Part shown: piece after piece, positions 7,887-15,746 of the stretch | How positions within the stretch are numbered: position 1 is the stretch's first letter | Layout of the letters: each line of letters starts with the position of its first letter | From: Candidatus Omnitrophota bacterium | GTDB taxonomy: Bacteria; Hinthialibacterota; Hinthialibacteria; Hinthialibacterales; Hinthialibacteraceae | Direction: 5' to 3' | Assembly (NCBI GenBank): GCA_003598175.1 | Contig: QZKN01000016.1 | Location: forward strand, 155,523 to 191,539 | Length of the DNA stretch: 36,017 nucleotides | Made by a program: the position numbers and the translations under genes | Notes under the pieces: model-generated | What the model saw: only the letters and a program-made list of their open reading frames with translations | Told to the model about the DNA's origin: nothing | Databases searched by the model: none

Positions 7887-8270
7887 CCCAGCAATTGGTT
7901 GGTGGAAAGTTCGAGTTCTTTGGCAATCGAATCCCATAGTTCCAAGGGGAATCTCCTTTCTCCAAAATTCCAAGAAAACGTCTGACGTTCTTCTTCGCAT
8001 CGAGATGTCGTCCATTTTACATATATCTTGCTTATGATCAAGAGAAGGCATCCGTATACCTCAAGAACGAAAACCACGATTATTTTCAAATAGTGTAAAA
8101 AATTCAGAAATAAAAGAATAACAAAAAACTTCTCCATTGAAATCTTTCCAAAGGGGACAATCCTTTTTTTCACACGCATGTCATTCAACAGATCAAACAC
8201 TGTAGTTTTTTTTCCCCCAACTCATTATAATTGAGTGATTTTCAATATTATATTGTGGGAGGCGCGATGC
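7887..8270. other. AT-rich intergenic region before the CRTAC1-like gene
   Basis: 384 bp without a convincing gene. A minus-strand open frame (7883-8200) is hydrophobic but has no family resemblance or ribosome binding site. The sequence TATAAT at 8226-8231 lies 45 bp before the next start and may be a -10 element, but no good -35 is seen 16-18 bp upstream. The GGGAGG at 8257-8262 is the ribosome binding site of the following gene. Confidence 0.45.
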
Positions 8271-9938
8271 ATGAGGAGAAATCTTTCGATACTAATTGTA
8301 TTCATTTTACCACTGATCAGTTCCTGCGGAAAAAACAACGCGGTTCGCCCCGCCGGATTTTATGACATCGTCGATACGGCGGGAATCACGTTTCGGCATA
8401 CGGACGGCAGCAGCGGGCGGCATCTCATCGTTGAAACGGTGACGGGCGGATTGGGCCTGTTCGATTATGACAACGACGGCGATCTCGATCTCTATTTCGT
8501 ATCCGGTGCGGCGCTGCCGGGCACAACCTTTGATGTTCAGCCGACCAACCGGCTCTACCGCAATGACGGCAATCATCAGTTTACCGACGTGACGGAGGAA
8601 TCGGGAGCCGGCGACGTGGGATACGGCATGGGCTGCGTGATGGGAGATTATGACAACGACGGCGATCTCGATCTCTATCTCTCCAATTACAAAGAAGACG
8701 TGTTGCTGAAGAACAACGGCGACGGGACCTTCACCGACGCGACGAAGGAAGCGGGACTGGGCGATCCGCGTTTGGGCGCGGGCGCCTGCTTCGCCGATTT
8801 CAACAAAGACGGTTGGCTGGATTTGTTCGTGGCCAATTATTTGAAATTTCCGGAAGACGAGGATTCCCCCTGCAAACGCCTCGGCATTCCGCTGTACTGC
8901 GACCCGACTTCGTACGACATGTACGAACCGGAACAGGCCAGCCTCTATTTCAACAACGGCGACGGCACATTCCGCGACGTGACGGACGAATCCGGCATCG
9001 GAAAATACCGCGGCCGCGGCATGGGAGTGGTCTGCGGCGATTACGACAACGACGGATGGACGGATATCTACATCGCGAACGACATCACGGAAAATTTTTT
9101 ATATAAAAACAAGGGCGACGGAACCTTCGAAGAAACCGCCTTGTTTGCGGGCGTGGCGTATGACATGCACGGTCGCGATCAAGGCAGCATGGGCTGCGAT
9201 TTCGGGGATTACAACGGCGACGGTTTCTTCGATTTGATCCTGACCAGTTATCAACGACAATTCAACACGCTCTATCAAAATCGAGGCGACGGAACCTTTG
9301 AAGACGTCACCCTGCAGGCGGGGGTGTCGGAAGGCAGCATGTTGCACGTCAGCTGGGCCGCCTTCTTTTTCGATTACGACAACGATGCGGACAACGATAT
9401 CTTCATCGCCAACGGTCATTTGCAGGACAACATCGAAAAAATCGAACAAACCACCAAATGGAACGAACCCAACCAATTGTTTCGCAATAACAACGACGGG
9501 ACGTTCACTGACATCTCTGCGGAAATGGGGCCGGGTTTTCAGGTTTTGCTGAGTACGCGCGGCGGGGCCTTCGGCGATTTGGACAACGACGGCGATCTCG
9601 ACATCGTGCTGTCGAATATGCGCGAGAAACCCACGATTCTAATCAACGAACTGCAAAACGAAAACCATTGGATCAACCTCAAACTCGAAGGGACGAAAAG
9701 CAATCGCGACGGAATCGGAACCCGCGTGGAAGTGCGCGCGGGCGAGACGGTTCAAGTCAACGAAGTGCGCGCGGGCGGGAGTTATCAAAGCCATTACGAC
9801 CTGCGCCTGCATTTCGGTCTGGGAAAGGCCGCGCAGGTCGATGAAATCACGTTGTTCTGGCCGAGCGGGCAGGTGGATTCGTACCAAAACGTGAAAGCGA
9901 ATCAATTCGTTCATCTGCGCGAGGGAGAGGGAGTATAA
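8271..9938 (+). CDS. CRTAC1-like FG-GAP lipoprotein with ASPIC/UnbV domain
   Basis: A 555-residue predicted lipoprotein. ATG 8271 has GGGAGG 8 nt upstream and gives the signal peptide MRRNLSILIVFILPLISSC, ending in a lipobox cysteine. Seven FG-GAP/VCBS calcium motifs follow: FDYDNDGDLDLYF, GDYDNDGDLDLYL, ADFNKDGWLDLFV, GDYDNDGWTDIYI, GDYNGDGFFDLIL, FDYDNDADNDIFI and GDLDNDGDLDIVL. They predict a seven-bladed propeller. The C-terminus (about residues 465-550) is an ASPIC/UnbV domain, with NHWINLKLEGTKSNRDGIG, RAGGSYQSH and LHFGLGKAAQVDEITLFWPSG. This is the standard bacterial CRTAC1 architecture, of unknown ligand, frequent in bacteria with large secretomes. It lies after the other FG-GAP gene but 384 bp away, with its own ribosome binding site, so it is probably a separate transcript. 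It ends facing glnA. Confidence 0.9.
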   Translation: MRRNLSILIVFILPLISSCGKNNAVRPAGFYDIVDTAGITFRHTDGSSGRHLIVETVTGGLGLFDYDNDGDLDLYFVSGAALPGTTFDVQPTNRLYRNDGNHQFTDVTEESGAGDVGYGMGCVMGDYDNDGDLDLYLSNYKEDVLLKNNGDGTFTDATKEAGLGDPRLGAGACFADFNKDGWLDLFVANYLKFPEDEDSPCKRLGIPLYCDPTSYDMYEPEQASLYFNNGDGTFRDVTDESGIGKYRGRGMGVVCGDYDNDGWTDIYIANDITENFLYKNKGDGTFEETALFAGVAYDMHGRDQGSMGCDFGDYNGDGFFDLILTSYQRQFNTLYQNRGDGTFEDVTLQAGVSEGSMLHVSWAAFFFDYDNDADNDIFIANGHLQDNIEKIEQTTKWNEPNQLFRNNNDGTFTDISAEMGPGFQVLLSTRGGAFGDLDNDGDLDIVLSNMREKPTILINELQNENHWINLKLEGTKSNRDGIGTRVEVRAGETVQVNEVRAGGSYQSHYDLRLHFGLGKAAQVDEITLFWPSGQVDSYQNVKANQFVHLREGEGV

Positions 9939-9943
9939 AGAAA

Positions 9944-9977
9944 GTGGGGCTGAAGCGCCGGGTGTCTCAGCCCCACT
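9944..9977. terminator. Bidirectional hairpin between convergent genes
   Basis: AGTGGGGCTGA (9944-9954) is perfectly complementary to TCAGCCCCACT (9967-9977), with a 12-nt loop. It lies between the stop of the lipoprotein gene (plus) and that of glnA (minus). Read on the minus strand it is followed by TTTCTTTAT, fitting an intrinsic terminator for glnA; on the plus strand no T-run follows. Confidence 0.7.
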
Positions 9978-10032
9978 CATCGGAGAGAAAAACCTTCGCA
10001 CAATATGTCACGCGAAGAGTTTTTTCTGGATC

Positions 10033-11448
10033 TTAGCAATCGTAATAGATGAAAAATTCGTACGGATGCGGTCTCATGCGAATCGGATCGATCTCATTGA
10101 CTCGCTTGTATTCGATCCACGTGTCGATGACGTCCTGCGTGAAGACATCACCCTGCAGCAGAAAGTCGTGATCCTTTTCCAGCGCCGCGATCGCGCCTTC
10201 AAGCGAGCCGGGGACCTGCGGAACCTTTGCCATTTCTTCCGGCGGCAAATCGTACAAATCCTTGTCGAGCGGATCGCCCGGATCAATTTTATTCAGAATC
10301 CCGTCCAATCCCGCCATCGCAATCGCGGAAAACGCAAAATAAGGATTGCAGGACGGATCGGGGCAGCGAAATTCTACGCGTTTCGCCTTCGGACTGGGCG
10401 AATACATCGGAATTCGGCAGGCGGCGCTGCGGTTGCGCTGTGAGTAGGCCAGATTGACCGGCGCTTCGTAACCCGGCACCAACCGTTTGTACGAGTTGGT
10501 GGTCGGCGCGCAGAACGCGATCAAGGCCGGCGCGTGTTTGAGGATGCCGCCGATATAATACAGGGCCATATCGGACAATCCCGCGTATTTGTTGCCGGCA
10601 AAGAGGGGTTTATCACCTTTCCATAAACTGGAATGAACGTGCATCCCCGATCCGTTATCGCCGAACATCGGTTTGGGCATGAAGGTAACGGTTTTGCCGT
10701 GTTCCTTCGCCACATTTTTAACCACATATTTATACATGACCATCTGATCGGCCATTTTAAGCAACGGGGCAAAGCGCATATCGATTTCGCATTGCCCGGC
10801 GGTTGCGACTTCGTGGTGATGCGCTTCAATATCCACGCCTAGCGATATCAACATCATGACCATTTCGGAACGGATGTCATGCAGGGTGTCCACCGGCGAA
10901 CAGGGAAAATACCCTTCTTTGTGTCGCGGGCGGTGGCCAAGGTTTCCTTCCGGCAGGTCCGCGTCGGAATTCCAGATTCCTTCGACGGAATCGATTTCAT
11001 ACATGCTGTAATTCGGCGCATGACCGCATCGCACGTTGTCGAAAACAAAGAATTCCGCTTCCGGGCCGAAAAAGGCCGTATCCGCAATGCCCGTCGATTT
11101 GATATACTCTTCGCACTTTAAAGCCACATTTCGCGGGTCGCGAGTATAACGCTGCTTCGTGATCGGATCCAAAATGGAACACGTCAACGATAAAGTCGGA
11201 ACCTGCATGAAGGGATCGATGAAGCCGGTCGTCGGATCGGGAAGGATAAGCATGTCACTTTCATTGATCGCTTTCCACCCGCGGATACTCGACCCGTCGA
11301 ATCCAAAACCGTCCTCAAATGAATCCATTTCAAGACAGTGAGCCGGCACGGTGAAATGTTGCCACGTTCCAGGAAAATCCTGAAACTTGAAGTCGATAAA
11401 TTTAACCGACTTTTCCGAAATCATATTCAGAACTTCTTTTGGGGTCAT
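10033..11448 (-). CDS. glnA: Glutamine synthetase type I
   Basis: Makes glutamine from glutamate, ammonia and ATP in the cytoplasm; a 471-residue GSI subunit of normal length (dodecamer in the family). Visible family motifs include [11 protein letters not shown], the metal- and substrate-site [38 protein letters not shown] and the [10 protein letters not shown] / [14 protein letters not shown] segments. LYDLPPEE contains Tyr399, equivalent to the tyrosine adenylylated in GSI-beta enzymes, so control by an adenylyltransferase is likely. I chose ATG 11448 because AAGGAGAG lies just upstream on this strand; the frame stays open to 11493. A sigma-54-type promoter lies about 140 nt upstream, pointing to nitrogen-responsive transcription. 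It stands alone, convergent with the lipoprotein gene and divergent from der. Confidence 0.97.
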   Translation of the reverse strand: MTPKEVLNMISEKSVKFIDFKFQDFPGTWQHFTVPAHCLEMDSFEDGFGFDGSSIRGWKAINESDMLILPDPTTGFIDPFMQVPTLSLTCSILDPITKQRYTRDPRNVALKCEEYIKSTGIADTAFFGPEAEFFVFDNVRCGHAPNYSMYEIDSVEGIWNSDADLPEGNLGHRPRHKEGYFPCSPVDTLHDIRSEMVMMLISLGVDIEAHHHEVATAGQCEIDMRFAPLLKMADQMVMYKYVVKNVAKEHGKTVTFMPKPMFGDNGSGMHVHSSLWKGDKPLFAGNKYAGLSDMALYYIGGILKHAPALIAFCAPTTNSYKRLVPGYEAPVNLAYSQRNRSAACRIPMYSPSPKAKRVEFRCPDPSCNPYFAFSAIAMAGLDGILNKIDPGDPLDKDLYDLPPEEMAKVPQVPGSLEGAIAALEKDHDFLLQGDVFTQDVIDTWIEYKRVNEIDPIRMRPHPYEFFIYYDC

Positions 11449-11587
11449 TATTCTCTCCTTAAAAAATTTTATTATTGATACAACATCGGTCAAACCGAAA
11501 TTTTCATTTCGCTTTCATGAATCATCCAGTGTAAAACACCGATGATTTCAATAAAACCGATCGCATTGAAAATCAAAGTGACATATA

Positions 11588-11603
11588 TGCAGAAGATGTG
11601 CCA
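11588..11603 (-). promoter_or_regulatory. Sigma-54 (-24/-12) promoter of glnA
   Basis: On the minus strand the sequence reads TGGCACATCTTCTGCA. The GG and GC dinucleotides are separated by exactly 10 bp, matching the TGGCAC-N5-TTGCA consensus with one mismatch. Transcription would start about 12 bp beyond the GC, near 11576, leaving a leader of about 130 nt before the glnA ATG. glnA is a classic target of sigma-54 with NtrC. I see no clear NtrC palindrome upstream. Confidence 0.75.
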
Positions 11604-11935
11604 ACTCTACCGATTCATACAAAGTCAAATAATTCAGACAGATAACGAAAATTAATATTCATTCATTCCTATCGTTGTTCAAATAACAACAGGATATGGA
11701 TGTTGAAATCTGAACTTCAGTGCAAAAAACAAACGATCCTGCCCGAATCAAATGGGAATTGAATTCTTTATTGATTTGATGAAAACTCAATAGGATCGAA
11801 TGGTTCATTCACCGCATCCGATTATAGCGGATTTCATGTGGATAAGCTATTGTACTCTGCATTTTAACGAAATTGCGGTATAACTATGGGAAACCAAACG
11901 GAACATTGCAACGTATAGAGAATTGATTATCGAAC
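11604..11935. other. AT-rich divergent intergenic region, glnA/der
   Basis: About 330 bp of low-GC sequence between the glnA promoter and the der start. It should hold activator sites for glnA and a promoter for der. A -10-like TATAAC at 11879-11884 lies 57 bp before der, but without a convincing -35. No ORF, RNA gene or clear inverted repeat was found. Confidence 0.4.
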
Positions 11936-13270
11936 ATGAACGAAAAACAATCCATTGTCGTCATCGTCGGGCGGCCCAACGTGGGCAAATCCACTCTTTT
12001 CAATCGCATCATCGGCCATCGTGAAGCCATCGTCGACGATCAGCCGGGCGTCACCCGCGACAGTAAATATCGCAAAGCGGAATGGAACGGCAAATCGTTT
12101 CTTGTTGTCGATACCGGCGGTTTTTTCGGACCCGAAGAAGATCCGTTGACCGCGGTCGTGCAACACCAAATAGAAATCACTGCGAGAAATGCGTCACTCC
12201 TGCTCTTTTTATTAGACGCCAAAGCAGGGCCGACGCCAACGGATCACGAAATTTTGGATTTTTTGCGGCGTCTTCATATCCCCATTCTCGTCGTCGCCAA
12301 CAAAACCGACAATCCGAAATGTGAAGCGGAATGGATTGCGCCGTTTTATGAATTGGGAGTAGAGAAAATCTTCCCGATTTCGGCCATTCAAGGACTCGGA
12401 ATCGGAGATTTGCTTGATGTAGTTGCCGACCACCTGCCCGAATCGGAGATCATCGACAGCGCCATCGATATTCCCGGCGTCGCCATACTCGGCCGACCAA
12501 ACGTGGGGAAATCAACGTTGCTGAACTCTCTCTGTGGCGAGGAACGCGCAATCGTTTCCCCCATCGCCGGCACCACGCGCGATCCCGTCGACACGGAAAT
12601 CGTGGTGGATGATCAGCATTATCTTCTCATCGACACCGCCGGTATCCGCCGGCGGGGAAAAATGAGTCAGGGATTGGATCGATACAGCCTAGTGCGGGCC
12701 GAAGAAGCGCTGAAACGATGCCACATCGCTCTTTTAATGATCGATGGTTCCCAGGGATTAACGGAAAGCGACGCCAAAGTTTTCGGATTGGCCAAAGACG
12801 CCGGCAAGGCGGCTCTGATCCTCGTCAACAAATGGGATACGGTCGAAAAGGATGAAAAAACCTCCGGCGCTTTCGCGAAATTGATTCGGGAACAGATGCC
12901 CTTTCTGAAATTCGCGCCCATTGAATTCGTTTCGGCGTTGACGAAACAACGATTGCATCGTATTTTTCCGAAAGTGAAGCAGATTCTCGTACAATACCAC
13001 CATCGCGTGCCCACGGCGGAATTGAACCGTTTGCTGGAGGAGATATTGACGCGGCAACCGCCGCCAATTCATAAAGGCCGCGCGCCCCGAATCTATTATT
13101 GGACGCAGGCCGCGGTTGCGCCGCCAACATTCGTCATTTTTTCCAACGAACCGAAAGCAATTCATTTTTCCTACGAGCGTTATTTGATCAATCGGTTATA
13201 TGAAACATTCGGTTTCGAGGGTACGCCGATTCGCTTGATTTTCAAGAAACGAGGAAAAGCAAAATCGTGA
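11936..13270 (+). CDS. der: GTPase Der (ribosome assembly)
   Basis: A 444-residue double-G-domain GTPase required for 50S ribosome subunit maturation. First G domain: P-loop GRPNVGKST near residue 12, switch GVTRD, DTGG (G3) and NKTD (G4). Second G domain from about residue 183: GRPNVGKST, GTTRDPVDTEI, DTAGIRRRGK and NKWD. The C-terminal KH-like domain (about residues 355-440) contains PPIHKGRAPRIYYWTQA, NEPKAIHFSYERYLINRL and FEGTPIRLIFKKR, all typical. Length is normal. ATG 11936 has only a weak upstream GAGAATT, but the product begins at the usual family position. plsY starts within its stop codon, so der, plsY and hisA form a translationally coupled unit. Confidence 0.97.
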   Translation: MNEKQSIVVIVGRPNVGKSTLFNRIIGHREAIVDDQPGVTRDSKYRKAEWNGKSFLVVDTGGFFGPEEDPLTAVVQHQIEITARNASLLLFLLDAKAGPTPTDHEILDFLRRLHIPILVVANKTDNPKCEAEWIAPFYELGVEKIFPISAIQGLGIGDLLDVVADHLPESEIIDSAIDIPGVAILGRPNVGKSTLLNSLCGEERAIVSPIAGTTRDPVDTEIVVDDQHYLLIDTAGIRRRGKMSQGLDRYSLVRAEEALKRCHIALLMIDGSQGLTESDAKVFGLAKDAGKAALILVNKWDTVEKDEKTSGAFAKLIREQMPFLKFAPIEFVSALTKQRLHRIFPKVKQILVQYHHRVPTAELNRLLEEILTRQPPPIHKGRAPRIYYWTQAAVAPPTFVIFSNEPKAIHFSYERYLINRLYETFGFEGTPIRLIFKKRGKAKS

Positions 13271-13914
13271 TCGCATCTTTTTTTTGCATCATCGCCGCGT
13301 ATCTGCTGGGATCGATTCCATTCGCTTATCTGGCGGGTCGCTGGGCAAAAGGGATCGACCTGCGCACTGTCGGCAGCGGCAATTTGGGATTCACCAACGC
13401 CTGGCGGACGCTGGGGCCGAAATGGAGCCTTCCGGTTCTCCTTTTCGATGTGCTGAAAGGAGCGGTCGCGGTCTGGTTGGCGCAAGGACTACGGCCGGAC
13501 AATGAACTGCTGGCCATTCTATGCGGTTTGATCGCAATCATGGGACATAACTGGACCATTTATCTTGGATTCCGCGGCGGAGGCAAAGGTGTGGCGGCGA
13601 CAGCCGGCGTGTTTCTGGCATTGACGCCGATCAGTTTCTTATTGGCATTGCTGGTTTTCCTTTCTACCTTATATCTGACGCGAATCATGTCCGTCAGTTC
13701 GATCCTGCTCGCCATCAGTCTTGTCTTCGCGCAATTGGGTTTACGTATCATCCAATCCACGCACGCGCCGTCGGACGCGGTTTTTTATGTATCGATTCTC
13801 GTAGCTTCCATAATCGTTATCCGCCATCGATCCAACATCCGGCGATTGTGGAATGGGACCGAAACAAAGTTTGTTATCAAAAAAGAGGAGGAGAATAAAT
13901 CATTATGGAAGTGA
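13267..13914 (+). CDS. plsY: Glycerol-3-phosphate acyltransferase PlsY
   Basis: An inner-membrane enzyme that moves an acyl group from acyl-phosphate to glycerol-3-phosphate, the first step of phospholipid synthesis. At 215 residues it is of usual size, with about five membrane segments. The three conserved cytoplasmic motifs are visible: GSIPFAYLAGR with the following SGNLGFTNAWRTLG, then GHNWTIYLGFRGGGKGVA, then the more variable third region around SVSSILLAISL. GTG 13267 overlaps the der stop by 4 nt, with a GAGG a few bases upstream, typical of coupling. The pairing of der and plsY in one operon is common in bacteria. The charged C-terminal tail (KKEEENKSLWK) overlaps the start of hisA by 10 nt. 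PlsX is not in the window. Confidence 0.95.
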   Translation: MIASFFCIIAAYLLGSIPFAYLAGRWAKGIDLRTVGSGNLGFTNAWRTLGPKWSLPVLLFDVLKGAVAVWLAQGLRPDNELLAILCGLIAIMGHNWTIYLGFRGGGKGVAATAGVFLALTPISFLLALLVFLSTLYLTRIMSVSSILLAISLVFAQLGLRIIQSTHAPSDAVFYVSILVASIIVIRHRSNIRRLWNGTETKFVIKKEEENKSLWK

Positions 13915-14642
13915 TTCCGGCAATCGATTTACGAGACGGGAATGTCGTGCGCCTTTTGCGAGGGGAATATGACCAACAAACCACCTATTCCAACGATCCG
14001 GCCGTCATTGCGCGAAAATGGGAAGCGGAGGGCGCGAAAACAATTCACCTGGTCGATCTCGACGGCGCACGCGACGGCGAAATGAAAAATCGCGCGGCGT
14101 TGCAGGCAATCACGAGCGCAGTGCATGTTCGCACCGAGCTCGGCGGCGGGCTGCGCGATATGGAAACGGTGGAATTCGTGTTGGAAAAAATGGGGATTAC
14201 CCGCGCCATATTGGGCAGCGTGCTGCTCGAAAAACCAGACCTGGCAGTACAGGCGGCCCAAAAATACCCGAATCGAATCATCTTAGGGATCGACGCCCGC
14301 GACGGATTGGTTGCCACGCGCGGCTGGCGCACGACCAGCGCCGTGAGAGCCATCGATGTAGTGCGGGAATTCGCCGGTCTCCCCATAGCCGCCGTGATTT
14401 ACACCGATATTGCCAAAGATGGCACGCAGGAAGGTCCGAATTTGGAAGCCACGACTGAAATCGCGGCTGTTTCTCCCTTTCCGGTGATTGCATCCGGCGG
14501 AATCGGCGCGCTGGAGCACGTGCAAGCGCTGGCCGATTTATGCCGCACTGAACGCGGCAAAAACATCGTCGGCGTAATCATGGGAAAAGCGTTGTATGAA
14601 GGGAATTTTGGGTTGCGGGAAGCGATAGCAATGGCAGAATAA
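13905..14642 (+). CDS. hisA: ProFAR isomerase HisA (histidine synthesis)
   Basis: Catalyses the Amadori isomerisation of ProFAR to PRFAR, fourth step of histidine synthesis; a 245-residue (beta-alpha)8 barrel. The N-terminus PAIDLRDGNVVRLLRGEY includes catalytic Asp8, the second catalytic acid is Asp130 in GIDARDG, and the phosphate-binding half-barrel motifs are LGGGLRD and ASGGIGALEHV. ATG 13905 has GAGGAGGAG upstream (13885-13893) and overlaps plsY by 10 nt. The gene is detached from other his genes, at least within this window; nothing suggests the bifunctional PriA type in particular. Because it is coupled to der-plsY, its expression should follow housekeeping rather than histidine-specific control. 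Confidence 0.95.
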   Translation: MEVIPAIDLRDGNVVRLLRGEYDQQTTYSNDPAVIARKWEAEGAKTIHLVDLDGARDGEMKNRAALQAITSAVHVRTELGGGLRDMETVEFVLEKMGITRAILGSVLLEKPDLAVQAAQKYPNRIILGIDARDGLVATRGWRTTSAVRAIDVVREFAGLPIAAVIYTDIAKDGTQEGPNLEATTEIAAVSPFPVIASGGIGALEHVQALADLCRTERGKNIVGVIMGKALYEGNFGLREAIAMAE

Positions 14643-15055
14643 TACCGACATCTCCTGTTATCTAAACTATCGTTCAATCAATCGTCATCCAATAAGTAAA
14701 TTTGCGACCACGTACATAACGTGAAACGAATCAGTGGATAAAATGAGCTGATCATTCAATTTGTCCTTGTTTAATACCCCTATTTTCGGTAAAGTAAAAA
14801 CATGCATGAAAACAAAGCCACTCAAAACTTACTCAATCTAGAAATATTTGAAAGTATTTATCGATTTTTCTTCATTGCTTAACAGTTCTCCCGAAGTTCC
14901 ATAGTTTTCAATGAAATGTAATCACATAATCACTTCATGATTTTCACTTTATCTCACTTAAGATAATAATAACTGTAATGGTTATTTTGTAAACAATTAG
15001 TGAACATCCGTTCATTGGAAGTAAAAAAATTTTGAAGTTTGAGACAAAAAATTAC
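14643..15055. other. Long AT-rich intergenic region upstream of the dcw cluster
   Basis: 413 bp of strongly AT-rich DNA between hisA and the mraZ promoter. Stop codons are frequent in all frames and no RNA gene is recognised. A short inverted repeat CACGT-N5-ACGTG occurs near 14710. The composition is unlike the flanking genes and suggests a regulatory or structural spacer; no terminator hairpin for hisA is evident. Confidence 0.45.
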
Positions 15056-15084
15056 TTGAATCCGGATGAAAGAAATGCTAGGAT
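15056..15084 (+). promoter_or_regulatory. Promoter of the dcw cluster (Pmra)
   Basis: TTGAAT (15056-15061) and TAGGAT (15079-15084) are 17 bp apart, and TG at 15076-15077 gives an extended -10 (TGCTAGGAT). The expected start site is near 15091, immediately ahead of the GTGGGG boxes and about 80 nt before mraZ. Confidence 0.6.
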
Positions 15085-15094
15085 GAGCTGGAAA

Positions 15095-15130
15095 GTGGGG
15101 AAAAATCCCAAAAAGTGATCATTTGTGGGG
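15095..15130 (+). promoter_or_regulatory. Putative MraZ operator boxes
   Basis: GTGGGG occurs at 15095-15100 and 15125-15130, and a partial GTGATC at 15115-15120. All starts fall on one 10-bp register; the 15105 position is degenerate (ATCCCA). E. coli MraZ binds TGGGN direct repeats separated by 5 nt, i.e. a 10-bp period. The position just after the predicted transcription start suits autorepression. Confidence 0.6.
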
Positions 15131-15173
15131 ATTTTTACCCAATATACTCGAAATCGACCAGTCGGAGAGTACG

Positions 15174-15746
15174 ATGGAGGAGAGCGCCGTAACAGAAAAA
15201 ACTTCATCTCCCGCCATTTCGCCGGGTTTCTCTCCTTCTATAAAAAAGTTGATCGGAACGTATGAAAAGAAACTCGATCCGAAATCTCGAATCAGCCTTC
15301 CGGCTCAATTTCGAGAGAAGCTCGAGAATGTTCCGTTGATCATGGTACGGTGGTTGAAGCGCTCTTTAGCCATTTTTCCCGAATGCAATTGGCTGCCGTT
15401 TGCGGAATCGATCAGCCGCCTGGACCTATACACGGATATTGGCCTGACTGTCCGGCATCAAATGTTCGCACATGCACGCGAAGTGTCGATGGACAAGGAA
15501 GGACGCATCGTGGTGCCGCCGGACATGGTGGAATACGCACGATTGGATCACAAAGTGATGCTGCTCGGAGATTGGGATAAGGTGACAATGTGGAATTATA
15601 TTTATTACCAGGATCAGGTCGCCATCGACGATGTAATGGTGACGGAGCGATTTCCGGCGGTTTTGCAGTTGGCCAAAGGCCAAAAAAGTCTTGAGGATTT
15701 CGAGTTGGAATTTCTCGCGAAAGCGAACCGTGTGAATGAACATTGA
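15174..15746 (+). CDS. mraZ: Transcriptional regulator MraZ
   Basis: A DNA-binding regulator of the division/cell-wall cluster, 190 residues. Two AbrB-like (SpoVT-AbrB) repeats are visible: IGTYEKKLDPKSRISLPAQFRE (about residues 28-48) and HAREVSMDKEGRIVVPPDMV (second copy, about residues 100-120). The family's DxKGR(I/V)x(L/V)P signature appears as DPKSRISLP and DKEGRIVVP. I chose ATG 15174, with GGAGAG upstream; the frame is open from a TTG at 15123 lying inside the putative operator. There is an unusual Ser/Thr/Pro-rich N-terminal extension of about 25 residues before the first domain, so the protein is longer than the usual ~150. It is the first gene of the dcw cluster and overlaps rsmH by 11 nt. 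Confidence 0.93.
   Translation: MEESAVTEKTSSPAISPGFSPSIKKLIGTYEKKLDPKSRISLPAQFREKLENVPLIMVRWLKRSLAIFPECNWLPFAESISRLDLYTDIGLTVRHQMFAHAREVSMDKEGRIVVPPDMVEYARLDHKVMLLGDWDKVTMWNYIYYQDQVAIDDVMVTERFPAVLQLAKGQKSLEDFELEFLAKANRVNEH

Noticed and set aside
7883-8200. Minus-strand 105-codon ORF in the AT-rich gap
   Set aside because: Hydrophobic composition follows from AT-rich DNA; no ribosome binding site and no family resemblance.
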